From Sphingomonas azotifigens NBRC 15497 (GTDB lineage: Bacteria > Pseudomonadota > Alphaproteobacteria > Sphingomonadales > Sphingomonadaceae), in the NCBI RefSeq assembly GCF_002091475.1, contig NZ_BCTR01000053.1:1-53377 (forward strand): a stretch of DNA of 53,377 nucleotides, in the 5' to 3' direction. The position numbers were made by a program, and so were the translations under genes. Below are positions 26,530 through 35,594 of this stretch, piece by piece; the first letter of the stretch is position 1; every line of letters starts with the position of its first letter. The notes beneath the pieces are model-generated. The model saw only the letters and a program-made list of their open reading frames with translations. It was not told the DNA's origin and made no database searches.

Positions 26530-26540
26530 GCTTGCGCGCC

Positions 26541-28262
26541 ATGACCAACCGATTCGACAAGTCCAAGCTCCCCAGCCGCCACGTCTCCGTGGGGCCCGAG
26601 CGCGCGCCGCACCGCAGCTATTACTATGCCATGGGGATTCCCGAAGAGGATATCGCCAAGCCGTTCGTCGCCGTGGCGAGCGCCGGCAACGATAGCGCGC
26701 CGTGCAACACCACTCTCGACTTCCAGGCCGATGCTGCCCGCCAGGGCGTGATCGCCAATGGCGGCATGCCGCGCCGGTTCAACACCATCACGGTGACCGA
26801 CGGCATCGCCATGGGCCATCAGGGGATGAAGTCCTCGCTCGTCAGCCGCGAGGTGATCGCGGACTCGGTGGAGCTCAGCGTGCGCGGCCATTGCTATGAC
26901 GCGCTGGTCGCCTTCGCGGGCTGCGACAAGTCGCTGCCCGGCATGATGATGGCGATGCTCCGCCTCAACATCCCGTCGATCTTCGTCTATGGCGGCTCGA
27001 TCCTGCCGGGCCGGTTCGAGGACCGCGACGTTACCGTGGTCGACGTGTTCGAGGCGGTGGGCAAGTTCGCCGCTGGCAACTGTCCGCTCAAGGATCTGAC
27101 CGCGCTCGAAAAGGTCGCCTGCCCGGGCCACGGCGCGTGCGGCGGCCAGTTCACCGCAAACACCATGGCGTGCGTCGGCGAGGCGATGGGATTGTCCTTG
27201 CCGAACAGCAACATGGTGCCGGCGCCCTACAAGAGCCGTGAAGAGATCGCGATTGCCGCCGGCGCGCAGGTGATGAACCTGCTGGAGATGAACCTGCGCC
27301 CGCGCGACATCGCGACGCGCGCCGCCTTCATCAACGCCGCGCGCGTGGTCGCGGCGACCGGCGGCTCGACCAACGCCGCGCTGCACCTGCCGGCGATGGC
27401 CAACGAGGCGGGTATCGAGTTCGACCTCCATGACGTTGCCGAAGCTTTCAGATCAACGCCTTACATCGCCGACCTGAAACCGGGTGGGAAGTATGTCGCG
27501 AAGGACATGCACGCGGCCGGCGGTGTCTACATGCTGATGAAGACGATGCTGGCCAACGGCCTGCTCGACGGCAGCTGCATGACCGTGACCGGCAAGACGC
27601 TCGGCGAGAATATCGACCAGGTCACCTGGAACCCCGACCAGAAGGTGATCTACGACGTGAAGACGCCGATCACCCCCACCGGCGGTGTCGTCGGCCTGCG
27701 CGGCACGCTGGCGCCCGAGGGCGCGATCGTGAAGGTCGCAGGCATGCACCGGCTCCAGTTCACCGGCCCGGCGCGCGTGTTCGACTGTGAGGAGGATGCC
27801 TTCCAGGCGGTGGAGAACCGCCAGATCAACGAAGGGGAGGTCATCATCATCCGCTATGAAGGGCCGAAGGGCGGCCCGGGCATGCGCGAGATGCTCTCGA
27901 CCACCGCGGCGCTCTACGGTCTCGGCATGGGCGAGAAGGTGGCGCTGATCACCGACGGGCGCTTCTCGGGCGGCACGCGCGGCTTCTGCATCGGCCATGT
28001 CGGGCCGGAGGCGGCGGAGGGCGGCCCGATCGCGCTGGTCGAGGACGGTGACATCATCCGCATCGATGCCGAAGCGGGCACCATCGACCTCGACGTTGCC
28101 GAGGACGTGCTCGCCGAGCGCCGCGCGCGGTGGCAGCCGCGGGTCAACGACTATCAGTCGGGCGCGCTCTATCGCTATTCGCAGAATGTCGGCCCGGCCT
28201 ATCAGGGAGCGGTGACGCACCCCGGCGCCAAGGCCGAGCGCCATGTCTACGCGGATATCTAG
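26541..28262 (+). CDS. ilvD: Dihydroxy-acid dehydratase
   Basis: IlvD (573 residues) dehydrates 2,3-dihydroxy acids to 2-keto acids in valine, leucine and isoleucine synthesis. Cysteines for the iron-sulfur cluster appear at Cys55 (APCNTTL), Cys128 (GCDKSLPGMMMA) and Cys200 (CPGHGACGG). TDGRFSGGTRGFCIGHVGPEA near the C-terminus is the classic second signature. The size fits the shorter [2Fe-2S]-type group common in Sphingomonadales; sugar-acid dehydratases of the same family are a less likely alternative, given the overall IlvD-like sequence. The ATG at 26541 follows the preceding gene closely, with only ATAGG upstream. Its last 20 bases overlap the lipoprotein gene. Confidence 0.95.
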   Translation: MTNRFDKSKLPSRHVSVGPERAPHRSYYYAMGIPEEDIAKPFVAVASAGNDSAPCNTTLDFQADAARQGVIANGGMPRRFNTITVTDGIAMGHQGMKSSLVSREVIADSVELSVRGHCYDALVAFAGCDKSLPGMMMAMLRLNIPSIFVYGGSILPGRFEDRDVTVVDVFEAVGKFAAGNCPLKDLTALEKVACPGHGACGGQFTANTMACVGEAMGLSLPNSNMVPAPYKSREEIAIAAGAQVMNLLEMNLRPRDIATRAAFINAARVVAATGGSTNAALHLPAMANEAGIEFDLHDVAEAFRSTPYIADLKPGGKYVAKDMHAAGGVYMLMKTMLANGLLDGSCMTVTGKTLGENIDQVTWNPDQKVIYDVKTPITPTGGVVGLRGTLAPEGAIVKVAGMHRLQFTGPARVFDCEEDAFQAVENRQINEGEVIIIRYEGPKGGPGMREMLSTTAALYGLGMGEKVALITDGRFSGGTRGFCIGHVGPEAAEGGPIALVEDGDIIRIDAEAGTIDLDVAEDVLAERRARWQPRVNDYQSGALYRYSQNVGPAYQGAVTHPGAKAERHVYADI

Positions 28263-28584
28263 TCTCGCCCTGCTGCTGGTCCTCGCGGGCTGCGGTGCCG
28301 ATCCGGCATCGCAGCCCGTTGCGCAGGCCGGCGAGACGATATCCTGCGGGCCGGTCGGCGAGACGCTGCTGCCGGTCTGCACGATCGAGCGCGGCGAGGA
28401 CGGGCTGCTGATCCTCCACCATCCCGATGGCGGCTTTCGCCGGCTGCGGATCGAGGCCAACACGATTTCGGCTGCGGATGGTGCGGAACTCGCCACCGTC
28501 CAGCATCTTGGCGACGCCACCGACGTGACGATCGGCGGGATGCGCTATCGACTCCCGGGCAAGCGCGCTACAGCGGGGCAATGA
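28243..28584 (+). CDS. Small predicted lipoprotein
   Basis: This 113-residue protein has a lipoprotein signal peptide with the lipobox LAGC (cysteine at 17), so it should be lipid-anchored in the inner or outer membrane facing the periplasm. The mature part has two further cysteines (35 and 46) that could pair, and a beta-rich body (GLLILHHPDGGFRRLRI, then VTIGGMRYRL). I do not recognise a named domain. It overlaps ilvD by 20 bases and the NAD(P)HX repair gene by 4 (ATGA), so it is part of the operon, but neither neighbour suggests a role. Confidence 0.8.
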   Translation: MSTRISSLALLLVLAGCGADPASQPVAQAGETISCGPVGETLLPVCTIERGEDGLLILHHPDGGFRRLRIEANTISAADGAELATVQHLGDATDVTIGGMRYRLPGKRATAGQ

Positions 28585-29984
28585 TCCCGCCCGGTGCCCC
28601 CATTCTCACCGCCGACGCGATGCGTGCCGCCGAGGAGGCGGTGTTCGCGCGCGGCGTTTCCCAAGACGAGCTGATGGAGCGCGCCGGCGCCGCGGTGGCG
28701 CGCGAGGCGGTGCGCTTCGCCGCCGGCCGACCCGTGCTGGTGCTCGCGGGCCCCGGCAACAATGGCGGCGACGCCTATGTCGTTGCACGGCTCTTGCGCG
28801 CGGCGGGGCTCGACGTGCTGGTCGCCGCCGCGGGTGCGCCCAAGCCCGGCGCGGCCGAGCGGATGCACGCGCGCTGGGAAGGGGCGACCACCTCGCTCTA
28901 CGGCGCCCCCGTCCGGCCGGTGGTGATCGACGGACTGTTCGGCATCGGCGTGACCCGACCGCTCGAGCGCAGCATCGCCGCGGTGTTCGCCGAACTGGTC
29001 CGCGGCGCCGACTTCACGCTGTCGATCGACCTGCCCTCCGGCATGGACACCGATAGCGGCGCGGACCTCGGCGCTCCGCGCGGGGTGAACGCAACGGTGG
29101 CGATGGGCGCGCTCAAGCCTGCGCACGTGCTGGACGAAGGCTTGTCGCGCTGCGGGCATGTGCTGCTCGCCGATATCGGCATCCCGGTCGATGCTGGCTG
29201 GCGGACGGTCGCCCGCCCGAGGCTGGCGTCGCCCGGCCCGCAGAGCCACAAGTACAGCCGCGGGCTGGTCGCGGTGGTGGAGGGCGCCATGCCCGGCGCG
29301 GGCCGGCTCGCTGCGCGCGCCGCGATGGCAAGCGGGGCGGGCTATGTGATGCTCGCCGGTCCGGAGCCCGCTGGCCCGGCGCCGGATGCCTTGGTGCGCC
29401 GGACGATCGACGACGCCGATGACCTTGCCGATTTCCTCGCCGGTGATCGAATCGATGCGGTGGTGCTCGGTCCGGGCCTTGGCCGTGATCGGCGGGCGGA
29501 AGCCTTTTTGCGGGCCGGCCTCGCCGCCGAAAAGCCGCTGGTTCTGGACGGCGATGCGCTGAGCCTGCTCGGCACCGGCGCGGCGGCGGCGCTCGCCGCG
29601 CGCGAGGCGCCGGTGTGGATCACGCCGCATGCCGGGGAGTTCGACCGGATGTTCGGCGGCAGCGGCAGCAAGATCGACCGCACGCTCGAGGCCGCTGCGG
29701 CGAGTGGCGCAACTGTCGTTCACAAGGGCGGCGACACGGTGATCGCGGGACCTGATGGCAGCGTCCGCGTGCACGCCGGCGCATCGCCCTGGCTGTCGAC
29801 CGCGGGTACCGGCGATGTTCTGGCCGGGGTGCTCGGCGCCCAGATCGGGCAGGGCGCGACCGGGGTGGAGGCGGCGGCCGCGGCGGTCTGGCTGCACGGC
29901 CGCGCCGCGCAGCTTGCAGGCCCGGCCTTTTTCGCCGATCAGCTCGTCGCTCAACTGGCGGAAGCGTGTTCGGAATGTCTTTGA
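28581..29984 (+). CDS. Bifunctional NAD(P)HX epimerase/dehydratase
   Basis: This 467-residue fusion repairs NADH and NADPH damaged by hydration. The N-terminal YjeF_N domain (about 1-210) epimerises NAD(P)HX; it has LVLAGPGNNGGDAYVVARLL and SIDLPSGMDTDSG. The C-terminal carbohydrate-kinase-like domain (about 225-467) is the ADP/ATP-dependent dehydratase, with VVLGPGLGRD, ITPHAGEFDRMFG and STAGTGDVLAGVLGA. It is cytoplasmic, with both domains complete. It starts within the lipoprotein stop codon (ATGA), and its last 19 bases overlap the RNA methyltransferase gene. Confidence 0.96.
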   Translation: MIPPGAPILTADAMRAAEEAVFARGVSQDELMERAGAAVAREAVRFAAGRPVLVLAGPGNNGGDAYVVARLLRAAGLDVLVAAAGAPKPGAAERMHARWEGATTSLYGAPVRPVVIDGLFGIGVTRPLERSIAAVFAELVRGADFTLSIDLPSGMDTDSGADLGAPRGVNATVAMGALKPAHVLDEGLSRCGHVLLADIGIPVDAGWRTVARPRLASPGPQSHKYSRGLVAVVEGAMPGAGRLAARAAMASGAGYVMLAGPEPAGPAPDALVRRTIDDADDLADFLAGDRIDAVVLGPGLGRDRRAEAFLRAGLAAEKPLVLDGDALSLLGTGAAAALAAREAPVWITPHAGEFDRMFGGSGSKIDRTLEAAAASGATVVHKGGDTVIAGPDGSVRVHAGASPWLSTAGTGDVLAGVLGAQIGQGATGVEAAAAAVWLHGRAAQLAGPAFFADQLVAQLAEACSECL

Positions 29985-31171
29985 GCGAAGTCGAAGTGGT
30001 GCGCGTCGCCGCGCGGGGCGATGGGGTGACCAGCGACGGCCGGCACTTCCCGCTCACCGCGCCGGGCGACTGGGTAGGCGAGAATGGCGAGATCCGCCGC
30101 GGACCGCATCACCAGCCGCCGCCATGTAGGCATTTCCCGGGCTGCGGCGGCTGCCAGCTCCAGCATCTCGACGATGCGGCGTGGAGCGGCTTCCTTGCCG
30201 AGCGCGTGCGCACCGCACTCGCGGCGCAGGGCCTGGAAACCGAGATCCGCACGCCCATGCTCTCGCCGCCGGGCACCCGTCGTCGCGCGACGCTCCATGC
30301 CGAGCGGCGCGGCAAGCAGGTGCGGATCGGCTTTACCGAGGCGGGCAGCCACAAGCTGATTGATCTGGCCGAATGCCATGTCCTCGCGCCCGCGCTGTTC
30401 GCGCTGCTGGCGCCGCTGCGCCGCCTGTTCGCGACGCTGCTGCCCGATGCGCGCCGGGTGAACGTGCATCTGGCGCTGAGCGACCAGGGGCGCGACGTGC
30501 TCGTCGAGGGTATCGATCCCGAGGGCCTGGCGGCGGCGGAAGCGATCACCGCCTTTGCCGAAGCGCAAAAGCTGGCGCGTTTCGCGATCGACGAGGGCTT
30601 CGGCCCCACCGCGCGCTGGGAGCCGGTGCCGGTGACGATCACGCTCGGCGGTGTCGCCGTGCCGCTGCCGAGCGGCAGCTTCCTGCAGGCGACGCCCGAG
30701 GGTGAGGCGGCGCTGGTGGCGGCGGTCCGCGAGATCGTTGGCGGGGCGGGGACGGTTGCGGATCTGTTCGCCGGGCTCGGCACCTTCACCTTCGCGCTGG
30801 ACCAGGCGCGGGTCTATGCCGGCGAGGCCGCGCGAGACGCGATCCTGTCACTCAAAACGGCAGCGGGTACGGCGGGGCGGCAGGTCTTCGGCGATCACCG
30901 CGATCTGTTCCGGCGCCCGCTCATGGCCGCCGAGCTCGACCGGTTCGATGCGATCGTGCTGGATCCGCCCCGGGCGGGCGCGCGCGAGCAGGCCGGTGAA
31001 CTGGCCAGCGCCAAGGCGCCGGTGGTGGCCTATGTTTCGTGTAATCCCAGTACCTTCGCGCGGGATGCCGAAATGCTGTGTAAGGGCGGGTATCGGCTCG
31101 ACTGGGCGCAGCCGGTAGGGCAGTTTCGCTGGTCGACCCATGTCGAAATGGCTGCAAAGTTTAGTCGCTAG
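29966..31171 (+). CDS. Class I SAM-dependent RNA m5U methyltransferase (TrmA/RumA type)
   Basis: This 401-residue enzyme would transfer a methyl group from SAM to C5 of a uridine in rRNA or tRNA. A TRAM-like N-terminus is followed by an iron-sulfur motif with cysteines near 54, 60, 63 and 137 (CRHFPGCGGC and AECHV). The SAM-binding region is VADLFAGLGTFTF, and the catalytic cysteine lies in YVSCNPSTFARDAEML. The target base (23S U747, U1939 or other) is not clear from sequence. The start at 29966 overlaps the upstream gene by 19 bases; an ATG three codons later is also possible. The gene ends facing truA, with 11 bases of overlap. Confidence 0.94.
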   Translation: MFGMSLSEVEVVRVAARGDGVTSDGRHFPLTAPGDWVGENGEIRRGPHHQPPPCRHFPGCGGCQLQHLDDAAWSGFLAERVRTALAAQGLETEIRTPMLSPPGTRRRATLHAERRGKQVRIGFTEAGSHKLIDLAECHVLAPALFALLAPLRRLFATLLPDARRVNVHLALSDQGRDVLVEGIDPEGLAAAEAITAFAEAQKLARFAIDEGFGPTARWEPVPVTITLGGVAVPLPSGSFLQATPEGEAALVAAVREIVGGAGTVADLFAGLGTFTFALDQARVYAGEAARDAILSLKTAAGTAGRQVFGDHRDLFRRPLMAAELDRFDAIVLDPPRAGAREQAGELASAKAPVVAYVSCNPSTFARDAEMLCKGGYRLDWAQPVGQFRWSTHVEMAAKFSR

Positions 31172-31907
31172 GATATTCTGCGCGCAGGAAAAACAAGCCA
31201 TCGGGCGGGGCGTTTAGCCCCAGGGTCGTGCGATCACGCGCCTCCAGCACGTCGCGTACGTCCTCCGGCGTCCATTTGCCCTGGCCGACCAGCGACAGGC
31301 AGCCGACCATCGAGCGCACCTGGTGGTGCAGAAACGACCGCGCCGACGCGAACACGCTGATGCGATCGCCGGTTTCCACCACGTCTAGACGGTCGAGCGT
31401 GCGCACCGGGCTCTCCGCCTGGCAGTGCGCCGAGCGGAAGGTGGTGAAGTCGTGGCGGCCCACCAGATACGCCGCGGCCGTTTGCATCGCCGCGGTGTCC
31501 AGCGGCCCGGAGAGGCGCCAGGCGAGCCCCTTTTCCCACGTCAACGGGGCGCGGCGGGTTACGATCCGATATTCATAATGACGGCTAAGGCACGAGAATC
31601 GCGCATGCCAATCTTCCGGCACCTCCTCGCAGGTGAGGATCGCGACGGGATGCGGGCGGATGCGGGCATTGAGCGCCTCCATCAGCCGGAAGGGCGTGAT
31701 GGGCTTGGCGATGTCGACATGCGCGCGCATGCCGAGGCCGTGCACGCCCGCGTCGGTGCGGCCGGCGGCATGGACTACCACGTCCTCGCCGGTCACTGCA
31801 TAGGCCGCGTCCTCGATCGCCTGCTGGACGCTGGGGCCGTGCTCCTGGCGCTGCCAGCCCATGAAGGGGCGGCCGTCGAATTCCACCGTGAGGGCGAAGC
31901 GCGTCAA
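31161..31907 (-). CDS. truA: tRNA pseudouridine(38-40) synthase
   Basis: TruA (248 residues) converts uridines 38-40 of tRNA anticodon arms to pseudouridine. The catalytic aspartate is Asp52 in AGRTDAGVHG. The C-terminal motifs FLHHQVRSMVG and ARDRTTLGLNAPPDGLFF are intact. The frame is open upstream, but homologues start at the TRFALTVEFDG region, so I chose a TTG at 31907 that overlaps the fmt stop as TTGA, with AGGA 8 bases before. That overlap implies translation coupled to fmt. The gene's end overlaps that of the convergent methyltransferase gene. Confidence 0.95.
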   Translation of the reverse strand: MTRFALTVEFDGRPFMGWQRQEHGPSVQQAIEDAAYAVTGEDVVVHAAGRTDAGVHGLGMRAHVDIAKPITPFRLMEALNARIRPHPVAILTCEEVPEDWHARFSCLSRHYEYRIVTRRAPLTWEKGLAWRLSGPLDTAAMQTAAAYLVGRHDFTTFRSAHCQAESPVRTLDRLDVVETGDRISVFASARSFLHHQVRSMVGCLSLVGQGKWTPEDVRDVLEARDRTTLGLNAPPDGLFFLRAEYPSD

Positions 31908-32806
31908 AGCTGGGTTCCTGCCGGAATCGGGAAGCCGCGCAGCAGTTCGGCGACCGTCATCACCCCGCGACCGGCGCGCTGGATCGAGGTTGGGCGGATC
32001 GCGCCCTCGCCACAATGGATCAGCAGGTCGTCGCCCACCGTGCCCGGCGGGCCGCTCGCGTCGATCAGATCCGCGGCGTGGATACGGAAGCGTTCGCCAT
32101 CCAGCTCGAAGAAGGCGCCGGGGGCTGGGTTGAACGCCCGAACGGCGCGCTCGACGTCTACGGCGCTACGGGTGAAATCCAGGCGCGCCTCGGCCTTGTC
32201 GATCTTGGCGGCGTAGGTGACGCCTTCCTCGGGCTGCGGCACGGCCGGATACGCGTCGAAGTCGGCGAGAACCTCCACCATCAGCCGCGCGCCCAGCGCG
32301 CTCAGCTCCGCGCGCAGGTCGCCCGCCGTCTTCCGATCGATCGGCGTGCGCCCCTCCAGCCGTACCGGCCCGGTATCGAGCCCGGCTTCCATCTGCATGA
32401 TGCCGACGCCGGTCTCCGCATCGCCGGCGAGGATCGCCCGCTCGATCGGTGCCGCGCCGCGCCAGCGGGGGAGCAGCGAACCATGGACGTTGAGGCACCC
32501 CAGCCGCGGCGCCGCTAGCACCGCCCTGGGCAGGATCAGGCCATAGGCCGCGACCACCGCGACATCGGCATCGAGCGCCGCCAGCGCTTCCTGCTCTTCC
32601 GCGCCCCTGAGGCTCAGCGGCGTCCGCACCTCGATCCCCAGCGCCTCGGCGCGGGCATGGACCGGGGAGGGCGTCAGCGCCTTGCCGCGCCGGCCGCCGG
32701 GGCGCGGCGGCTGGCTGTAGGCGGCGGCGATGTCGTGCCCGGCCTCGACCAGCGCGTCGAGCACCGGCACGGCGAAATCGGGGGTTCCCATGAAGAGGAT
32801 GCGCAT
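31904..32806 (-). CDS. fmt: Methionyl-tRNA formyltransferase
   Basis: Fmt (300 residues) formylates initiator Met-tRNA using 10-formyltetrahydrofolate. It opens MRILFMGTPDFAVPVLDAL. The catalytic core NVHGSLLPRWRGAAPIERAIL and MEAGLDTGPV are present, and a C-terminal OB-like domain follows (about 205-300). The start is the ATG at 32806, with AGGAG 4 bases upstream; an ATG four codons earlier is less likely. It is divergent from recR (54 bases apart), and def lies just beyond recR, so formylation and deformylation genes share this locus on opposite strands. Confidence 0.96.
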   Translation of the reverse strand: MRILFMGTPDFAVPVLDALVEAGHDIAAAYSQPPRPGGRRGKALTPSPVHARAEALGIEVRTPLSLRGAEEQEALAALDADVAVVAAYGLILPRAVLAAPRLGCLNVHGSLLPRWRGAAPIERAILAGDAETGVGIMQMEAGLDTGPVRLEGRTPIDRKTAGDLRAELSALGARLMVEVLADFDAYPAVPQPEEGVTYAAKIDKAEARLDFTRSAVDVERAVRAFNPAPGAFFELDGERFRIHAADLIDASGPPGTVGDDLLIHCGEGAIRPTSIQRAGRGVMTVAELLRGFPIPAGTQL

Positions 32807-32859
32807 GTGTCTCCTCAACCGCTTGGCAGGCGCGCATGCAAGCCCCTATGTGGTGCGCC

Positions 32860-33456
32860 ATGGCCTCTCCCGAAATCGAAGCGCTGACCCAGGCCCTGTC
32901 GCGGCTGCCCGGTTTCGGGCCGCGATCGGCGCGGCGGGCGGTGCTCCACCTGCTCAAGAAGCGCGAGACGACGCTCGATCCGCTGCTCGCGGCGCTCAGC
33001 GCGGTCAGCCAGAAGCTCACGACCTGCCATATCTGCGGCAATGTCGACACGCACGACCCGTGTTCGATCTGCGCCGACCCGCGCCGCGACGACCGTTCGC
33101 TGTGCGTGGTCGAGGAAGTCGCCGACCTCTGGGCGCTCGATCGCGCGCGACTGTTCCCGGGCCGCTTCCACGTGCTGGGCGGCAAGCTCTCCGCGCTCGA
33201 CGGGGTGCGGCCCGAGGATCTGCGCATCGACGCGCTGGTCCGCCGGGTGGGGGCGGGGGGGATCGACGAGGTCGTCCTCGCGATGAACGCCACGCTCGAA
33301 GGGCAGACGACCGCGCATTACGTCTCCGAGCGGCTGGAGACCTTCCCGGTGCGTGTCACCCAACTCGCCCATGGCTTGCCGGTGGGCGGCGAGCTCGACT
33401 ATCTCGACGAGGGCACGCTGGCCCAGGCGCTCCGCGCGCGGCGGCCGGTTGCTTGA
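32860..33456 (+). CDS. recR: Recombination mediator protein RecR
   Basis: RecR (198 residues) works with RecO and RecF to load RecA at gapped DNA. A helix-hairpin-helix lies in LSRLPGFGPRSARRAVLHLL, a C4 zinc motif has cysteines 56, 59, 68 and 71 (CHICGN..DPCSIC), and a Toprim domain contains CVVEEVADLWALD and the closing YLDEGTLAQAL. I chose the ATG at 32860 (MASPEIEAL) to match homologues; ATGs at 32836 and 32848 are in frame. No clear ribosome-binding site precedes any of them. dnaX and the YbaB-type gene, common recR neighbours, are not here. Confidence 0.96.
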   Translation: MASPEIEALTQALSRLPGFGPRSARRAVLHLLKKRETTLDPLLAALSAVSQKLTTCHICGNVDTHDPCSICADPRRDDRSLCVVEEVADLWALDRARLFPGRFHVLGGKLSALDGVRPEDLRIDALVRRVGAGGIDEVVLAMNATLEGQTTAHYVSERLETFPVRVTQLAHGLPVGGELDYLDEGTLAQALRARRPVA

Positions 33457-33487
33457 CGCTGGAGGGCTGCTCTCCTAAATTTGGGCG

Positions 33488-34012
33488 ATGGCCATCCTTC
33501 CCATCGTCGAAGTACCCGATCCGCGTCTGCGTCTCGTCTCCACCCCGGTCGAGGCGATCGACGACGACGTGCGCACGCTGATCGGCGACATGTTCGACAC
33601 GATGTACGATGCGCCGGGCATCGGCCTCGCCGCGATCCAGGTGGGCGTGCCCAAGCGGCTGATCGTGATGGACCTGCAGGAGGAAGAGGACGAGGAGGGC
33701 AAGCCGATCCGGCACCCGCGCGTCTTCATCAACCCCGAGATCCACGAGCCCGCCGAGGAGCTTTCGGTCTATACCGAGGGCTGCCTGTCGGTCCCCGACC
33801 AGTTCGCCGATGTCGAGCGCCCCGCGCGCTGCCGGGTGACCTGGCTCGACGAGAAGGGCGTGGCCCATGACGAGCTGTTCGAGGGCCTGCTCGCCACCTG
33901 CATCCAGCACGAGATGGACCATCTGGAGGGGATCGTGTTCCTCGACCATCTCTCGCGGCTCAAGCGCGACATGCTGATGAAGAAGCTCAACAAGGCCCGC
34001 AAGGCGGCCTGA
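33488..34012 (+). CDS. def: Peptide deformylase
   Basis: Def (174 residues) removes the formyl group from nascent proteins. All three metal and active-site motifs are present: GIGLAAIQ (44-51), EGCLSVP (97-103, Cys99) and QHEMDHLEG (140-148, His141 and His145 with Glu142). The acidic insert EEEDEEG around residue 65 is common in alphaproteobacterial forms. It lies 31 bases after recR. A short palindrome about 20 bases downstream may end the transcript. Confidence 0.97.
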   Translation: MAILPIVEVPDPRLRLVSTPVEAIDDDVRTLIGDMFDTMYDAPGIGLAAIQVGVPKRLIVMDLQEEEDEEGKPIRHPRVFINPEIHEPAEELSVYTEGCLSVPDQFADVERPARCRVTWLDEKGVAHDELFEGLLATCIQHEMDHLEGIVFLDHLSRLKRDMLMKKLNKARKAA

Positions 34013-34032
34013 GGGCTGCCATTCCCTAATTG

Positions 34033-34062
34033 CCGTCATCCCGGCGAAAGCCGGAATGACGG
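34033..34062. repeat. 30-bp palindrome, solo end of the inverted-repeat family
   Basis: CCGTCATCCCGGC and GCCGGAATGACGG form a 13-bp stem (one mismatch) around a GAAA loop. It resembles a single terminus of the 96-98-bp elements elsewhere in the window. It lies between def and rmuC and might also act in termination. Confidence 0.7.
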
Positions 34063-34190
34063 AGGGGTGGGCGGCGCGGCGCCATTTATCCACCGAACCC
34101 TCGCCCACCCGCGCCCAACCGACCGCCGCCACCCTTGCGGCCCCGTCCCCAGACAGGTAAGTTCGCGTCCTGTTCCCCGGGAGGCGTGTT

Positions 34191-35594
34191 TTGGATCCGT
34201 TCGTCGTTGGTTTCGTGATGGTGGCGCTGGTTGCGGGCGTGGTGGTCGGCTGGCTGATCGGCGCGCGCGGCACGAGCGAGGCGCGGGCGGAGAGCGCCCG
34301 GCGCGAAGCCGATTTCAAGGCCGCGATCACCGATCTCGCCATGGCCGAGGAACGCGTTGCCCAGCTCCCCCGCCTGCGCGAGGAAGCCGCGATGCTCCGC
34401 AACGAGCGCGACGCCGCGCGCATCGAGCTTGCCGAGCTCAAGGCGAAGGCGGGATCGTTCGAGGAGCGGCTCACCGAATTCGTCAACGCGCGTGAGGTGA
34501 TGGCCGGCCAGTTCCGCGAACTCGCCTCGACCATGCTCGACGAGACGCAGCGCGCCTTTCTCGAACGCGCCGAGGCGCGCTTCCACCAGGCCGGCGAGAA
34601 GAACGAGGAGCGGCTGCGCACCTTGCTGCAGCCGATCGACACCACGCTCAAGCGCTATGAGGAAGGCCTCCAGCGCGTCGAGAAGGATCGCAGCGACAGC
34701 TACGGCCAACTGCGCGAGGCGATCAGCGCCGTCCATGCCAGCCTGGGCGAGACGCGCGCGGAAACCTCCAAGCTGGTCAATGCCCTGCGCGCCGCGCCCA
34801 AGACGCGGGGCCGCTGGGGCGAGCAGCAGTTCCGCAACCTGATCGAGATCGCCGGGCTTTCGGGCCATGTCGATTTCGCGGCGGAGGTCTCGGTCACCAC
34901 CGAGGACGGGATGCTGCGGCCGGACTTCATCATCCGCCTGCCGGGCGACCAGCAGCTGATCGTCGACGTGAAGTGCGTGCTCGACGGCTATCTCCAGGCG
35001 GCCGAGGCGACCAGCGCCGAGGAGCGCACCGCGGCGCTCAAGGCCCATGCCAAGGCGATGAGCACCCATGCCGACGCGCTGTCGCGCAAGGCCTATTGGG
35101 CGCAGTTCGAAAAGGCGCCCGATTTCGTGATCATGTACATCCCCGGCGACAATTTCCTGTCGAGCGCGCTGGAAGTCGACATGGAGCTGTGGGAGCGCGC
35201 GGCGCGCAACCGGGTGATCATCGCCGGCCCCTCGGCCTTCCTGCCGCTCGCCCGCACCGTGGCGGCGATGTGGCGCCAGCAGAAGCTGACCGAGGATGCC
35301 CGCGAAGTCGGCAAGCTGGGCAAGGAACTGTACGAGCGGCTGGCGACGGCGGCGGGCCACCTCAAGCGCGTCGGCGGCGGGCTGAACAGCGCGGTGGAGA
35401 ATTACAACAAGTTCGTCGCGAGCTTCGAAGGCCGGGTGATGGTCTCCGCACGGCGCTTCCAGGCGCTGAACGTGGATACCGGCAACAACACGCTGGACAC
35501 GATCGACACGGTCGACGTGATTGCGCGGGCGCCGACGGCGGAACTGCCGGCGCCCGAGAGGGGCGAGGTGGAGGAAGCGGCTGCGGCGGAGTGA
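34191..35594 (+). CDS. rmuC: DNA recombination protein RmuC
   Basis: RmuC (467 residues) is a nuclease-fold protein thought to limit recombination at inverted repeats. An N-terminal membrane helix (about 5-24, VVGFVMVALVAGVVVGWLIG) is followed by a long coiled coil (about 28-190) and then the conserved core: TRGRWGEQQFRNLIE, LRPDFIIRLPG and IVDVKCVLDGYL, which carries the PD-(D/E)xK-like residues. The start is a TTG with GGGAGG 6 bases upstream. Long palindromes surround this locus, which is only a curiosity. GC content drops sharply right after its stop. Confidence 0.93.
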   Translation: MDPFVVGFVMVALVAGVVVGWLIGARGTSEARAESARREADFKAAITDLAMAEERVAQLPRLREEAAMLRNERDAARIELAELKAKAGSFEERLTEFVNAREVMAGQFRELASTMLDETQRAFLERAEARFHQAGEKNEERLRTLLQPIDTTLKRYEEGLQRVEKDRSDSYGQLREAISAVHASLGETRAETSKLVNALRAAPKTRGRWGEQQFRNLIEIAGLSGHVDFAAEVSVTTEDGMLRPDFIIRLPGDQQLIVDVKCVLDGYLQAAEATSAEERTAALKAHAKAMSTHADALSRKAYWAQFEKAPDFVIMYIPGDNFLSSALEVDMELWERAARNRVIIAGPSAFLPLARTVAAMWRQQKLTEDAREVGKLGKELYERLATAAGHLKRVGGGLNSAVENYNKFVASFEGRVMVSARRFQALNVDTGNNTLDTIDTVDVIARAPTAELPAPERGEVEEAAAAE

